Origin: Blastococcus sp. TF02A-35
GTDB lineage: Bacteria > Actinomycetota > Actinomycetes > Mycobacteriales > Geodermatophilaceae
DNA: 64,000 nucleotides
Assembly: GCF_004571075.1 (NCBI RefSeq)
Contig: NZ_SPQP01000001.1
Span: 121,142-185,141 of the forward strand
Direction of reading: 5' to 3'
Under the pieces are notes generated by a model, which saw only the letters and a program-made list of their open reading frames with translations, made no database searches and was not told the origin of the DNA. Shown here piece after piece: positions 25,203-34,078 of the stretch. The position numbers and the translations under genes are program-made. Numbering within the stretch: the first letter of the stretch is position 1; every line of letters begins with the position of its first letter.

Positions 25203-26417
25203 GTGACCCTGGCCGCCGCACCGACACCGCTCGACCTCACCGACCCGGCCGTCGTGGCCGACCCCTACCCCGCCTTCGCCCGGGCGCGGGCCGAGGCGCC
25301 GGTCCAGTGGCACGAGGAGCTCGGCCTGTTCCTCGCCTTCACGCACCCGGAGGCGAACGCCGTCCTCCGCGACCGGCGGCTGGGGCGGATCTGGTCGGAC
25401 AAGGAGCCGGCCGAGCGGTTCGACAGCTTCAACCTGATCCACCGGAACGCGATCCTGGAGATGGAGCCGCCGGCGCACACGCGGCTGCGCCGGCTGATCA
25501 GCTCCGCCTTCGCCCGGGGGCACGTCGAGCGGCTGCGGCCCTGGGTCGAGGAGCTCGCCGGCCGGCTGGTCGACGAGCTGGTCGAGCGGTCCGGCGGCAC
25601 GGAGGCCGTCGACCTGCTCAGCGGCATGGCCGAGCACCTGCCGGTCGCCGTCATCGCCGAGCTGCTGGGCGTCCCCGAGGCCGACCGGCACCTGCTCCGG
25701 CCGTGGTCCAACGCGATCGTGAAGATGTACGAGTACGGCCGGACGACGGAGATCGAGGACGACGCCGAGCGCGCGGCCCAGGAGTTCGTGGCCTACCTGC
25801 GCGAGCTGGCCGCCGAGCGCCGGAAGGCTCCGGGCGAGGACCTGGTCAGCCACCTGGTCAGCGTCCGCGACGCCGAGGGCGACGCGCTCACCGAGGACGA
25901 GCTGGTCACCACCTGCATCCTGCTGCTGAACGCCGGCCACGAGGCGACGGTCAACGTGAGCGGCAACGGCACCCTCGCCCTGCTGCGCAACCCCGACCAG
26001 CTCGCCCGCCTGCGCGCGGACCGCTCCCTGCTGCCCGGCGCGATCGAGGAGCTGATCCGCTACGACTCCCCGCTGCAGCTGTTCGAGCGCACGGCGACGA
26101 CCGACGTGGAGATCGGCGGGGTCACCGTCGAGCGGGGCCAGAAGATCGCGGCACTGCTCGGCGCGGCCAACCGGGACCCGGCGGTGTTCACCGACCCCGA
26201 CACCCTCGACGTCGGCCGCGCGGACAACCCGCACATCACGTTCGGCGCCGGCGTCCACTTCTGCATCGGCGCCCCGCTGGCGCGGGTGGAGCTGCAGGCG
26301 AGCTTCGGCGCGCTGCTGGACCGGACGTCGGTCATCGAGCTGGGCGCGGAGCCGGTGCGGCGCCCCGAGTTCGTGATCCGCGGGCTGTCCGACCTGCCCG
26401 TCGTCCTGACGGCCTGA
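25203..26417 (+). CDS. Cytochrome P450
   Basis: The 404-residue protein is a soluble bacterial class I P450. It shows the I-helix NAGHEATVN oxygen-activation motif, the ExxR pair in EELIRY, and the heme loop FGAGVHFCIGAPLAR with the thiolate ligand at Cys354. The sequence around EMEPPAHTRLRRL is typical of the CYP107-like broad group. The substrate is unknown and no ferredoxin or reductase gene is adjacent. GTG 25203 is chosen over an upstream start at 25053 because TACGCT (25191-25196) ends 6 bases before it and because family members begin shortly before DPAVVADPYPAFA. Confidence 0.94.
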   Translation: MTLAAAPTPLDLTDPAVVADPYPAFARARAEAPVQWHEELGLFLAFTHPEANAVLRDRRLGRIWSDKEPAERFDSFNLIHRNAILEMEPPAHTRLRRLISSAFARGHVERLRPWVEELAGRLVDELVERSGGTEAVDLLSGMAEHLPVAVIAELLGVPEADRHLLRPWSNAIVKMYEYGRTTEIEDDAERAAQEFVAYLRELAAERRKAPGEDLVSHLVSVRDAEGDALTEDELVTTCILLLNAGHEATVNVSGNGTLALLRNPDQLARLRADRSLLPGAIEELIRYDSPLQLFERTATTDVEIGGVTVERGQKIAALLGAANRDPAVFTDPDTLDVGRADNPHITFGAGVHFCIGAPLARVELQASFGALLDRTSVIELGAEPVRRPEFVIRGLSDLPVVLTA

Positions 26418-26473
26418 CCGGTCGACGGGCCATCCTGGCTCAAGCACTCCGCGCCGCGACCGATCATCACCGT

Positions 26474-27159
26474 GTGTTGAACCGCGTCGGCGACCTGCTC
26501 ACCTCGATCGACCCGAACACCGCCATCCCGCTGGCGAGCCTGGTCGTGACGCTCGCGACCGTGGTCTACGCCGCGAGGCAGCTGAGGCACGCCAAGCAGA
26601 GCGAGGAGCGCAGTCGCGTCGCAGGGGTTCTCGCCGAGATGGTCACCGCCGCCCAAGAGGTCGTCACCCACATCCAGGCCCGCCCCGCCCTCCACGCATT
26701 CGGCGGCTCGGAGTACCACCGCGCGCTGGAGCTGGCGGAGGAGAACTTCCGGACGTTCAAGAACCTGGCGATGCGTTACCGGCTCATGCGCGGGGACATG
26801 GGCGATGTCTTGCGTGGGTCCTCGACGTCGCGAACAACCTGATCAACTCCTACCTCAAGAAGGACCCCGCGGAGGCAGGCGCGACCTGGAGTTCCAGGCA
26901 GGTCGTCGGTCACGTGGAGGGTTCCCTCACCCGGCCGTCGGACGCTCCTGACGGGCTTCCGCGGCTTGCCGCGTGGTGGGAGGCGCGCTCCGCCTGCCAG
27001 CAGGGCGTCTACGCCCCTGGAACGGTGTGGGAGCTGCAGGTCGGCCGGCTGCTCCACGACTACATCGAGGACTACCTGGTTCCTTACGGCCGCTGGGTCC
27101 TGCACGACGTGCCGCCTTCTGCGCCCACCCGCCGCGAGGCCGTGCGCCAGGGCGCCTGA
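26474..27159 (+). pseudogene. Single-helix membrane protein gene with a -1 frameshift
   Basis: Frame 2 from GTG 26474 encodes a short N-terminus, one membrane helix (IPLASLVVTLATVVYAARQL) and a cytoplasmic helical region, then runs into a premature stop at 26842. From about 26810 the reading continues sensibly in frame 1 (AWVLDVANNLINSYLKKDP and on) to a stop at 27159. One missing base near GATGTCTTGCG explains both pieces, which join into a protein of about 228 residues. The layout recalls DUF4760-type membrane-anchored proteins, but I cannot confirm the family. Third-position G/C appears lower than in the neighbours. It may be a decayed gene or a sequencing error. Confidence 0.6.
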
Positions 27160-27234
27160 GCCCGCGCCGCGAAGGTCGAGGCGGGCGCGACCTCCCGGCT
27201 AGAAGGTGAGCACGGTCACTGGCACGATGCGGCC

Positions 27235-28851
27235 ATGCGCGGCTTGATGCAGGACTACCCCCTCACGATCGACGCGATCTTCCGCCACGTGGAGCAGCAC
27301 TACGGCGACGGGACGATCGTCACCAACAACCCCGGCGGCGTCACCCGCGCCACCTACGCGGAGTGGGCCGAGCGCACCCGCAGGCTGGGCGGCGTCCTGG
27401 ACACGCTCGGCATCAGCGCGGACGGCCGGGTGGGCACCTTCGGCTGGAACAGCCAGCGCCACCTGGAGCTGTACTTCGCCGCCCCCTGCACCGGCCGGGT
27501 GCTGCACACGCTCAACGTGCGCCTCTTCCCCGAGCAGCTGACCTACATCGCCAACCACGCCGAGGACGAGGTCGTCTTCGTCGACCGCACGGTCCTGCCC
27601 CTGCTGTGGCCGCTCATCGACACGATGAAGACCGTCAAGCACGTCGTCGTCATGGACGACGGCGGGGACAACCAGATCCCCGACGACGCCCGGATCCTGG
27701 ACTACGAGACGCTCCTGGCCGACGCGCAGCCGGTCGACTTCCACGTCACGGACGAGAACTCCGCGGCCTCGATGTGCTACACGAGCGGCACCACAGGCAA
27801 CCCCAAGGGCGTCGTCTACTCGCACCGCTCGACGTTCCTGCACACGATGGGCGTGATGGCCCCGAACGCCTTCGGCCTGGGCATCAACGACGTCGCCATG
27901 CCGGTCGTGCCGATGTTCCACGCCAACGCCTGGGGCATCGCGCAGGCCGCCCCGGCCGCCGGTGCCTCGCTGGTCATGCCCGGTGCGCTCATGCAGCCGG
28001 AGGCGCTGGCGAAGCTGATCGTCGACGAGGGCGTCACCTTCACCGCCGGCGTCCCGACCATCTGGCAGGGCGTCCTCCCCCACCTGGCCGGCCAGCCGCA
28101 CAAGCTGCGCGACATCGGCTGCGGCGGGTCCGCCGTCCCCAAGGCGCTGTCCGAGGCCTACCGCGAGCAGGTCGGCATCCCGATCCTGCAGGCGTGGGGC
28201 ATGACCGAGACCCACCCGGTCGCCTCCTCCGGCGTGCTGCCCAAGCGGTACCAGGACGCCGACGACGAGACCAAGGCCAGCCAGCGCGCCCGCGCCGGCA
28301 TCCCCTTCCTCGGCGTCGAGGCCCGGATCGTCGACGCCGACACGCTCGAGCCGCAGCCCTGGGACGACAAGGCCACCGGTGAGCTGCAGGTCCGCGGGCC
28401 GTGGTGCGCGAAGGACTACTACAACCCCGACGCCGGCGTGGAGCTCTCCACCGAGGACGGCTGGATGAAGACCGGCGACGTCGCCGCCATGGACGCCTAC
28501 GGCTCGATCCGCATCGCCGACCGCACCAAGGACCTGATCAAGTCCGGCGGCGAGTGGATCAGCTCGGTGGACCTGGAGAACGCGATCATGAGCCACCCGA
28601 AGGTGAAGGAGGCCGCGGTCGTCGGCATCCCGCACCCGAAGTGGGACGAGCGCCCGCTGGCCTGCGTCGTCCTCAAGGAGGGCGAGACCGCGACCGAGGA
28701 GGACATCCTCGAGCACCTCAAGCCGCTGGTGGCCAAGTGGTGGATGCCCGACGCCGTCGAGTTCATCGACGAGGTCCCGAAGACCAGCGTCGGCAAGTTC
28801 TCGAAGAAGGACCTCCGCAGCAAGTTCGCGGAGTACCAGCTCCCGAGCTGA
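27235..28851 (+). CDS. Long-chain fatty acid--CoA ligase (AMP-forming)
   Basis: The 538-residue adenylate-forming enzyme activates a carboxylic acid with ATP and joins it to coenzyme A. The P-loop YTSGTTGNPKG is at 182-192, the A5 motif is AWGMTETHP, A7 is GWMKTGDVA, A8 is RTKDLIKSGGEWIS, and the A10 catalytic lysine lies in PKTSVGKFSKKDL. The length and the VPMFHANAWG segment fit the medium/long-chain ligase group common in actinobacteria. No signal or membrane segment is seen. It ends just before a family A palindrome that should stop transcription from both sides. Confidence 0.93.
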   Translation: MRGLMQDYPLTIDAIFRHVEQHYGDGTIVTNNPGGVTRATYAEWAERTRRLGGVLDTLGISADGRVGTFGWNSQRHLELYFAAPCTGRVLHTLNVRLFPEQLTYIANHAEDEVVFVDRTVLPLLWPLIDTMKTVKHVVVMDDGGDNQIPDDARILDYETLLADAQPVDFHVTDENSAASMCYTSGTTGNPKGVVYSHRSTFLHTMGVMAPNAFGLGINDVAMPVVPMFHANAWGIAQAAPAAGASLVMPGALMQPEALAKLIVDEGVTFTAGVPTIWQGVLPHLAGQPHKLRDIGCGGSAVPKALSEAYREQVGIPILQAWGMTETHPVASSGVLPKRYQDADDETKASQRARAGIPFLGVEARIVDADTLEPQPWDDKATGELQVRGPWCAKDYYNPDAGVELSTEDGWMKTGDVAAMDAYGSIRIADRTKDLIKSGGEWISSVDLENAIMSHPKVKEAAVVGIPHPKWDERPLACVVLKEGETATEEDILEHLKPLVAKWWMPDAVEFIDEVPKTSVGKFSKKDLRSKFAEYQLPS

Positions 28852-28857
28852 CGTCCT

Positions 28858-28889
28858 CCAGGGGCCGAAATGGCCATCTCGGCCCCTGG
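28858..28889. repeat. Dispersed palindrome family A, copy 2 (terminator-like)
   Basis: Arms CCAGGGGCCGA and TCGGCCCCTGG (11 bases, perfect) flank the loop AATGGCCATC. The copy lies between the convergent acyl-CoA ligase and rhodanese genes. It shares the GGGGCCGA-ATGGCCAT-TCGGCCCC core with the copy at 13699. Confidence 0.75.
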
Positions 28890-28891
28890 GG

Positions 28892-29233
28892 TCAGCGCAC
28901 GAAGGGCGGCTGGCCGGTCTCGCTCACCATGGGCCGGCCGGCCGCCTCCCACGCGCCCATGCCGTCGCCGACGTTCACCGTGTCGAACCCATTGGCGTTG
29001 AGCCACGCGGCCACCCGCGCGGAGCGGCCGCCGCTGCGGCAGACCACGTACAGGGGGTCGCCCTCGGGCAGCGCGTCCAGCTTCGAGGGGACCTCGCCCA
29101 TCGGGATGTGGGTCGCGCCGTCGATGTGGCCGTGCACCCACTCGTCGTCCTCGCGGACGTCGAGGACGACGGCGCCCTCGGGCAGCTCGGCGGCGGACAC
29201 GGTCGGGACCTGCTGCGGCATCACACCGCCCAT
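28892..29233 (-). CDS. Rhodanese-like domain protein
   Basis: The 113-residue protein is a single rhodanese domain. The active-site loop is CRSGGRS with the nucleophilic cysteine at 65, and the entry motif is VVLDVREDDEWVHGHIDGA. Such proteins carry a persulfide sulfur on the cysteine for transfer to acceptors such as cyanide, thiols or sulfur-carrier enzymes. The start is either ATG 29233 (used here) or ATG 29221; neither has a strong ribosome site. It is divergent from the PH-domain gene pair with about 45 bases between. Confidence 0.88.
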   Translation of the reverse strand: MGGVMPQQVPTVSAAELPEGAVVLDVREDDEWVHGHIDGATHIPMGEVPSKLDALPEGDPLYVVCRSGGRSARVAAWLNANGFDTVNVGDGMGAWEAAGRPMVSETGQPPFVR

Positions 29234-29278
29234 CGTGGCACGCGCACCGCAGCGCCTCCCACTGCGAGGATGGGCGCG

Positions 29279-29791
29279 ATGACCACCGCCCCCGCCCCGG
29301 TCCGCGAGCCCTCGTGGGAGCTCCCGCGCTCCGCGATCGGCCTGTGGACCGTCGAGAGCGCGATCAGCACGGTGCTCCTGTGGCTCGGCGCCGGGGCCTT
29401 CCTGCTCTTCGTCCCGCCGTCGGCGGGTGGGCCGGTGCCGGTCCTGCGCTGGCTGCTGCCGACCCTGGCGCTGGTGCACACGGTGGTCGCCGTCGGCATC
29501 CGCCCGTGGGTGAAGCACCGCGTGTACCGCTGGGAGATCACCGCGGAGGCCGCCTACACCCGCACCGGCTGGCTCACCCAGACCTGGACGCTGGTGCCGA
29601 TCAGCCGCATCCAGACCGTCGACGTCACCCGGGGCGTGCTGCAGCAGGCGTTCGGGCTGGCCACGGTGGCCGTCCTCACCGCGTCCAGCCAGGGCACGGT
29701 GCGGATCTGGCACCTGGAGCACGCGGTGGCCCAGCGCGTCGCCGACGACCTCGCCCGGCGGGCCGAGCTGGTCCGCGACCAGGCCACGTGA
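29279..29791 (+). CDS. Membrane protein with bacterial PH-like domain (YdbS-type)
   Basis: The 170-residue protein has two membrane helices (about 20-70) followed by a bPH2 domain (about 85-160) with the typical TRTGWLTQTWTLVPISRIQTVDV core. YdbS and its partner YdbT in Bacillus affect sensitivity to antimicrobial peptides such as amylocyclicin; the role here is inferred only from that similarity. ATG 29279 has GAGG 9 bases upstream; an in-frame ATG at 29270 is possible. Its stop overlaps the GTG of the next gene (GTGA), so both halves of the pair are translated together. Confidence 0.85.
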   Translation: MTTAPAPVREPSWELPRSAIGLWTVESAISTVLLWLGAGAFLLFVPPSAGGPVPVLRWLLPTLALVHTVVAVGIRPWVKHRVYRWEITAEAAYTRTGWLTQTWTLVPISRIQTVDVTRGVLQQAFGLATVAVLTASSQGTVRIWHLEHAVAQRVADDLARRAELVRDQAT

Positions 29792-31251
29792 CGGCGGGCC
29801 CGCTGCCGGAGGCCCGCCGCACGTCGCGGCGGATCGTGCTGGTCCACACCGTCACCTTCAAGCAGGCCCGCCAGCTGGTCCCGGTGCTCATCCCGGTCGT
29901 GGCCGGCATCGGGTTCGGCGGCGGGGTGACCACGGTCGTCCTGCTCGCGGTCGCCATCACGCTGGTCTCGGTGGCCGCCGCCGCGCTCTCCTGGTGGCGG
30001 TTCTCCTACGCCGACGGCCCCAGCGCCGTCGTGATCACCCGGGGGCTGCTGTCCCGGTCGGTGCGCACGGTGCCCAACGACCGCATCCGCGGCGTCGAGG
30101 TCGAGGCGCCGCCGGTGCACCGGGTGTTCGGGCTGGTGCGCGTGCGCATCGACGCCGCCGCCGGGGCCGCGGGCGAGGACGAGGAGGTCGTGGTCGACGG
30201 CGTCCCCCGCGCCGAGGGCGACCGGCTGCGCGTCGCCGTCCTCACCCACCGCGGCGCCACGGCGCCCGACGCGGAGGACGGGGAGGCGCCCGCCGAGGAG
30301 GAGCTCTCCCGCTGGGACAACCGCTGGCTGCTCTACGCCCCGCTCGTCGGCAGCTACCTGGCGCTCCCCGCGGCGGCGGTCGGGGCGCTGTCGCGGCTGG
30401 TGGACGAGATCCCCGGCGACCCCCTCGAGGACCTGTTCGCCCTCGAGCTGCCGGCCGGCTGGGCCCTCGCCCTCGGTGTCGCCGCCGCGGCCCTGCTCCT
30501 GCTCGTGGCCGGCTCGGTCATCGGCGCCGCCGTCGTCAACTGGGGCTTCCGCCTGGTCCGCCGCGGCGGCTCGCTCGTCGCCGTCCGGGGGCTGGTCACC
30601 CGGCGGCACACGGAGCTGGAGATCGACCGCATCCGCGGCGTCAGCGTCTCCGAGGGCCTCGGCATGCGGCTGGTCGGGGCCGGCCGCGCCAGCGCCCTGG
30701 TCACCGGGCTGGCCGACGCCGAGCGGCGCGGGCAGCTGCTGCCGCTCGGCCCGCGGGAGGAGGCCTGGTCGCTGGCCGACCGGCTGGTCGACGACCCCGG
30801 CCCGCTCGTCGCCCACCCCCCGGCCGCGCGCCGCCGCCGCATCGTGCGGGCCGTCGCGCTCGGGCTGCTGGTCACCGTGGGCGGCGTCGTCCTGGGCGTG
30901 GCCCAGGGCCACTGGGAGCTGCTCGCCGCCGGCCCGGTGGTCACCGCCCTGGGCGTCCTGCTGGCCCGCAGCCTGTACGCCTCCCTCGGGCATGCGGTCG
31001 GTCCCCGCTCGTTCAGCGTCCGCCGGGGATGGCTGGTGCGCGAGCAGACGGTGCTCGAGCGCCGCGCCGTCATCGGCTGGGAGGTCCGGCAGTCGTGGTT
31101 CCAGCGCCGGGACGGGCTGGCCACGGTGACCGCCTGCGTCGGCGCCGGGAGTGGCGGCTACGCCGCGGTGGACATGTCCGCCGCCGAGGTGCCGGCCTTC
31201 ACCACCGCCGCCTCCGGCCCGTGGGCGGACACCATGCGGCCGGCCGGCTGA
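29788..31251 (+). CDS. Membrane protein with several bacterial PH-like domains (YdbT-type)
   Basis: The 487-residue protein alternates pairs of membrane helices with bPH2 domains. Three such domains are visible, centred near SRSVRTVPNDRIRGVEVE, TRRHTELEIDRIRGVSVSEG and VREQTVLERRAVIGWEVRQ. This is the YdbT layout, and it is coupled to the YdbS-type gene upstream by a four-base overlap. The pair probably forms one membrane complex. It ends one base before the stop codon of a convergent gene, so no separate terminator fits between them. Confidence 0.85.
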   Translation: MTAGPLPEARRTSRRIVLVHTVTFKQARQLVPVLIPVVAGIGFGGGVTTVVLLAVAITLVSVAAAALSWWRFSYADGPSAVVITRGLLSRSVRTVPNDRIRGVEVEAPPVHRVFGLVRVRIDAAAGAAGEDEEVVVDGVPRAEGDRLRVAVLTHRGATAPDAEDGEAPAEEELSRWDNRWLLYAPLVGSYLALPAAAVGALSRLVDEIPGDPLEDLFALELPAGWALALGVAAAALLLLVAGSVIGAAVVNWGFRLVRRGGSLVAVRGLVTRRHTELEIDRIRGVSVSEGLGMRLVGAGRASALVTGLADAERRGQLLPLGPREEAWSLADRLVDDPGPLVAHPPAARRRRIVRAVALGLLVTVGGVVLGVAQGHWELLAAGPVVTALGVLLARSLYASLGHAVGPRSFSVRRGWLVREQTVLERRAVIGWEVRQSWFQRRDGLATVTACVGAGSGGYAAVDMSAAEVPAFTTAASGPWADTMRPAG

Positions 31252-31252
31252 C

Positions 31253-32353
31253 TCAGGCCCGCACCAGCCCGGCCGACGCCGCACCCGCCGTGAGCTCGGG
31301 CAGCCCGAACGCCTGCACCGGCCCCAGCGCACCCGTGCCCCGCGCCCCGTGCTCGGCGGCCGTGGTCGCACCCCACGCCAGCAGCGACGCGGTGAGCCCG
31401 TAGGCCTCCGGCCCGTCCAGCTGCACCCGGCTGACCAGCGCACCGGCCCGGTCGCGCACCTCGGCGACGGTGTGCGTGCGCGCGCTGGCCACCGTCTCCG
31501 CCGACGGCGCCTCCGCCACGCGGCGGCCCACCAGGTCCGCGAGCCGCTGCGCCGCGACGGGCGCACCCGGCACCCGGCCGAGCAGCCCGGTGAGCGGGGC
31601 GAGCACGTGCGCCGGCCGGGTGAGCGGGCCGAACCAGTCCAGGTGCACGGCCACCTCCTGCAGCGTCGGGGCCAGCCCAGGCAGCGTCAGGTGCTCGGAG
31701 CCGCCCACCGAGAGCCCGCGCCGGGAGCGCCCGCCCACCTGGAACTCCCACACCCGGCGCCCGGCGCCCTCCTCGGTCAGCCGCCCCCCGGTGTAGGCGA
31801 ACCCGGGCTCGGTCAGCACGCCCATGAGCGAGACCAGCGTGCCGCGGGAGAACGCCTGCCCGGAGGTGCCCGACATGCTGTAGCCGACGTCCACGCGGTG
31901 GGCGCGGTCGCCGGCCTCGGCCAGCGCCAGGGCGGCGGCGAGGTTGCCGGGCACGTAGTCCAGCCCGAACGCGGGGACCAGCGCGGCGCCCGTGGCGGCC
32001 GCGCGCCGGCCCGCCTCGTCGAACACCCGCCGCACGAACGGCGGCTCGCCCGTGGAGTCGAGGTAGACCGCCCCGACCTCCACGGCCGCGTCGACGGCGG
32101 CCCGCCCGAGCTGGAGGAAGGGGCCGACGGTGGTCACGAGGACGTCGCCCCTGCTGAGCAGCGCGCGCACCGACGCCGGGTCGGTGACGTCCGCGCGGGC
32201 CGTCTCCACCCCGTCGAGCCGGTCGGCCAGCGCCGCCAGCTTGGCGGGGTCCCGGCCGGCCAGGACCGGGCGCGCGCCGGCGGCGACCAGCGCCTCCGCC
32301 GTCCGCGCACCGGTGTAGCCGGTGGCCCCGAAGAGGACGATCCGTGCGCTCAT
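31253..32353 (-). CDS. Saccharopine dehydrogenase-like NAD(P)-binding protein (enoyl reductase-like)
   Basis: The 366-residue protein begins with a Rossmann motif LFGATGYTG (7-15) followed by AGRDPAKLAALADRL, the pattern of the saccharopine-dehydrogenase-like or trans-acting enoyl reductase group. Mycobacterial relatives reduce polyketide or phenolphthiocerol intermediates. No polyketide synthase is nearby, so the substrate is open. ATG 32353 is supported by a TAGGGT hexamer 7 bases upstream (minus strand 32361-32366), suggesting a leaderless transcript. Confidence 0.85.
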   Translation of the reverse strand: MSARIVLFGATGYTGARTAEALVAAGARPVLAGRDPAKLAALADRLDGVETARADVTDPASVRALLSRGDVLVTTVGPFLQLGRAAVDAAVEVGAVYLDSTGEPPFVRRVFDEAGRRAAATGAALVPAFGLDYVPGNLAAALALAEAGDRAHRVDVGYSMSGTSGQAFSRGTLVSLMGVLTEPGFAYTGGRLTEEGAGRRVWEFQVGGRSRRGLSVGGSEHLTLPGLAPTLQEVAVHLDWFGPLTRPAHVLAPLTGLLGRVPGAPVAAQRLADLVGRRVAEAPSAETVASARTHTVAEVRDRAGALVSRVQLDGPEAYGLTASLLAWGATTAAEHGARGTGALGPVQAFGLPELTAGAASAGLVRA

Positions 32354-32461
32354 GCAGCGGACCCTAGTGACCGGCCGGGAAAGGTGAGGCGAACCTTTCC
32401 GTCACCGGCGCTTGTCGATCACGGTGCCGGGTAGCGGGGCGGCGATGACATCGCGCGCCGG

Positions 32462-33175
32462 TCACCCCGCCAGGCCACCGGCCTGCCGTCCGGCGCCGTC
32501 CTTGCCCAGCCCCACCCGCCCGGCCAGCGCGGCCGCCTCCACGCGGGTGGTCACGTCCAGCCGGCGCAGCAGGTGGGCCACCAGCCGCTTGGTCGTCCGC
32601 TCCGAGACGTGCAGCGTCGTCGCGATGTCCACGGTGCTGGTGCCGTCGGCGATCAGCCGCCAGAGCCGCCGCTCGTCGGCGGTGAGCTGGTCGGCGATGC
32701 TGTCGCCGGCCGGGGCCGCGTCCTCCAGCAGCTGCCGCAGCAGCGCCTCCGGGACGACCGACCAGCCGTCGAGGACGGCGAGCAGCGGGCGCACCAGGTG
32801 CTCCGGGTCGGCGGTCTTGGGCAGGAACCCCGACGCCCCGGCCCGCAGCGCCTCGATCGCCGCGTCCGCCTCGGCCAGCCCCGACAGGGCCACCACCCGC
32901 ACCATCGGGTCCGCCCGCCGGATCGCTGCGATCGCCCTGGTCCCGCCCGGTGGCGGCATGTGCAGGTCCACGATCGCCACGTCCGCGTGGTGGCGCCGCA
33001 CCAGCGCGGCCGCCGCCGACGCGTCGTCCGTCGTCCCCACCACCCGCACCCGGCCGCCGCTCAGCCCCGGCAGCAGCAGGGTGAGGCCCCGCGTGAACAG
33101 CGGGTGGTCGTCCACGACCACCACGTCCACCGGGGCCCCGCGTTCAGCAGCGAGCGCGCCGTCGTTCTCCGCCAC
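32462..33175 (-). CDS. Response regulator, LuxR-type output
   Basis: The 237-residue protein has a receiver domain (about 16-135; DDH acidic pocket, phospho-acceptor Asp70 in IVDLHMPP, and the switch lysine in FLPKTADP). A LuxR-type helix-turn-helix (about 160-225) with LTADERRLWRLIADGTSTV and HVSERTTKRLVAHLLRRL follows. It is divergent from a small kinase-like gene at 33236, and the two likely form one signalling pair. GTG 33175 has GGGGAG very close (2 bases), which is tight, so an alternative downstream start is possible. Confidence 0.87.
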   Translation of the reverse strand: MAENDGALAAERGAPVDVVVVDDHPLFTRGLTLLLPGLSGGRVRVVGTTDDASAAAALVRRHHADVAIVDLHMPPPGGTRAIAAIRRADPMVRVVALSGLAEADAAIEALRAGASGFLPKTADPEHLVRPLLAVLDGWSVVPEALLRQLLEDAAPAGDSIADQLTADERRLWRLIADGTSTVDIATTLHVSERTTKRLVAHLLRRLDVTTRVEAAALAGRVGLGKDGAGRQAGGLAG

Positions 33176-33235
33176 ATCTCCCCTGTCGGCCGTCGTGTCC
33201 CGGCGTTGCTGACCGGTCTCCGTGAGGAGGTACCC

Positions 33236-33967
33236 GTGACCGTTGCTCCGGACGTCGCGACGTCGAAGCCCAGCCGCGGACTGCTCAACGATCTCGCCCG
33301 CGTGCTCCGCTCGCATCTTCCGCGGCCGCGGAGGGGCGGCACCACCCCCGAGCCCCCCACCACCGAGGACGCCGTCCTCCGCGCGCTGTGCCACGACATG
33401 CGCTCCCCGCTGGCCTCGCTGGAGGCCGTGCTCGGCAGCCTGGACCGGGCGCCGGAGCAGGGCCGCGAGCTGCTGGAGCTGGCCCGGGCGCAGACGGCGC
33501 ACCTGTCCTCGATGCTCCGCACCGCCGACGCGACGGCCGGCGCACCCCCGCGGGCCGGCACACGGTCGCTCCGCGACGTGCTGCAGGCGGCCACCGCCTC
33601 CTCCGGCCTGCCCAGGCGCCGGCTGAGCGTCGAGGTCGGCGACGGTGCCGGGGAGGTGCGCGTGGCCGATGCCCGGGTCGGCCGGATACTCACCAACCTG
33701 CTCGAGAACGCGCAGCGGCACGGCGGTGGCCGGCCGGTGCTGCTGCGGGTGGTCTCGCGGCCGGGCTGGGTGGACCTGTCCCTGGTCCAGGCCGGCGTGC
33801 CCGCGCAGCGGGTGGTCGGCCACCTCAGCCGCACGCAGCCGCCGCTGGACCTGACCGGGCTGGGCCTGTGGTCGGTGCAGCGGCAGACCCGCGAGCTGGG
33901 CGGCCGGATCCTGTGGTCCGGCGACGAGGAGGCGTTCACGCTCACCGTGCAGCTCCCGGACCGCTGA
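33236..33967 (+). CDS. Small cytosolic histidine kinase-like protein with degenerate ATP site
   Basis: The 243-residue protein has an H-box CHDMRSPLASLE with the candidate phospho-histidine at 53, and a HATPase-like region with an N-box NLLENAQRHGGG. The expected DxGxG box is absent (the matching place reads LSLVQAGVPAQRV), while a G2-like TGLGLWSVQ remains. There is no sensor domain or membrane helix. It may be an inactive or partner-dependent kinase, or a phosphotransfer protein. GTG 33236 has GAGGAGG 5 bases upstream. The divergent response regulator at 32462-33175 is its likely partner. Confidence 0.8.
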   Translation: MTVAPDVATSKPSRGLLNDLARVLRSHLPRPRRGGTTPEPPTTEDAVLRALCHDMRSPLASLEAVLGSLDRAPEQGRELLELARAQTAHLSSMLRTADATAGAPPRAGTRSLRDVLQAATASSGLPRRRLSVEVGDGAGEVRVADARVGRILTNLLENAQRHGGGRPVLLRVVSRPGWVDLSLVQAGVPAQRVVGHLSRTQPPLDLTGLGLWSVQRQTRELGGRILWSGDEEAFTLTVQLPDR

Positions 33968-33973
33968 CGAGGT

Positions 33974-33987
33974 AGGCCCCCGGGGGC
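33974..33987. terminator. Short GC palindrome, possible terminator
   Basis: GGCCCCCGGGGGCC is a perfect 14-base palindrome just after the kinase-like gene. With no loop bases it can form only a short hairpin, so its role as a terminator is uncertain. Confidence 0.35.
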
Positions 33988-34024
33988 CACCGGTCGGCAC
34001 GGGCGGGCCATCGGCCGGGGGCAT

Positions 34025-34072
34025 CTCCCTGGTGTCGCCGCAGCAGCGGCGGTACGACGACGCACCAGGGAG
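34025..34072 (+). promoter_or_regulatory. Hairpin hiding the ribosome-binding site of the manganese catalase gene
   Basis: CTCCCTGGTG (34025-34034) is perfectly complementary to CACCAGGGAG (34063-34072), which contains the Shine-Dalgarno AGGGAG six bases before ATG 34079. Within the loop, CGCCGC-AGCA-GCGGCG (34036-34051) forms a second stem. If transcription starts upstream of 34025, translation would be off until this fold is opened. Confidence 0.55.
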
Positions 34073-34078
34073 CACGAG

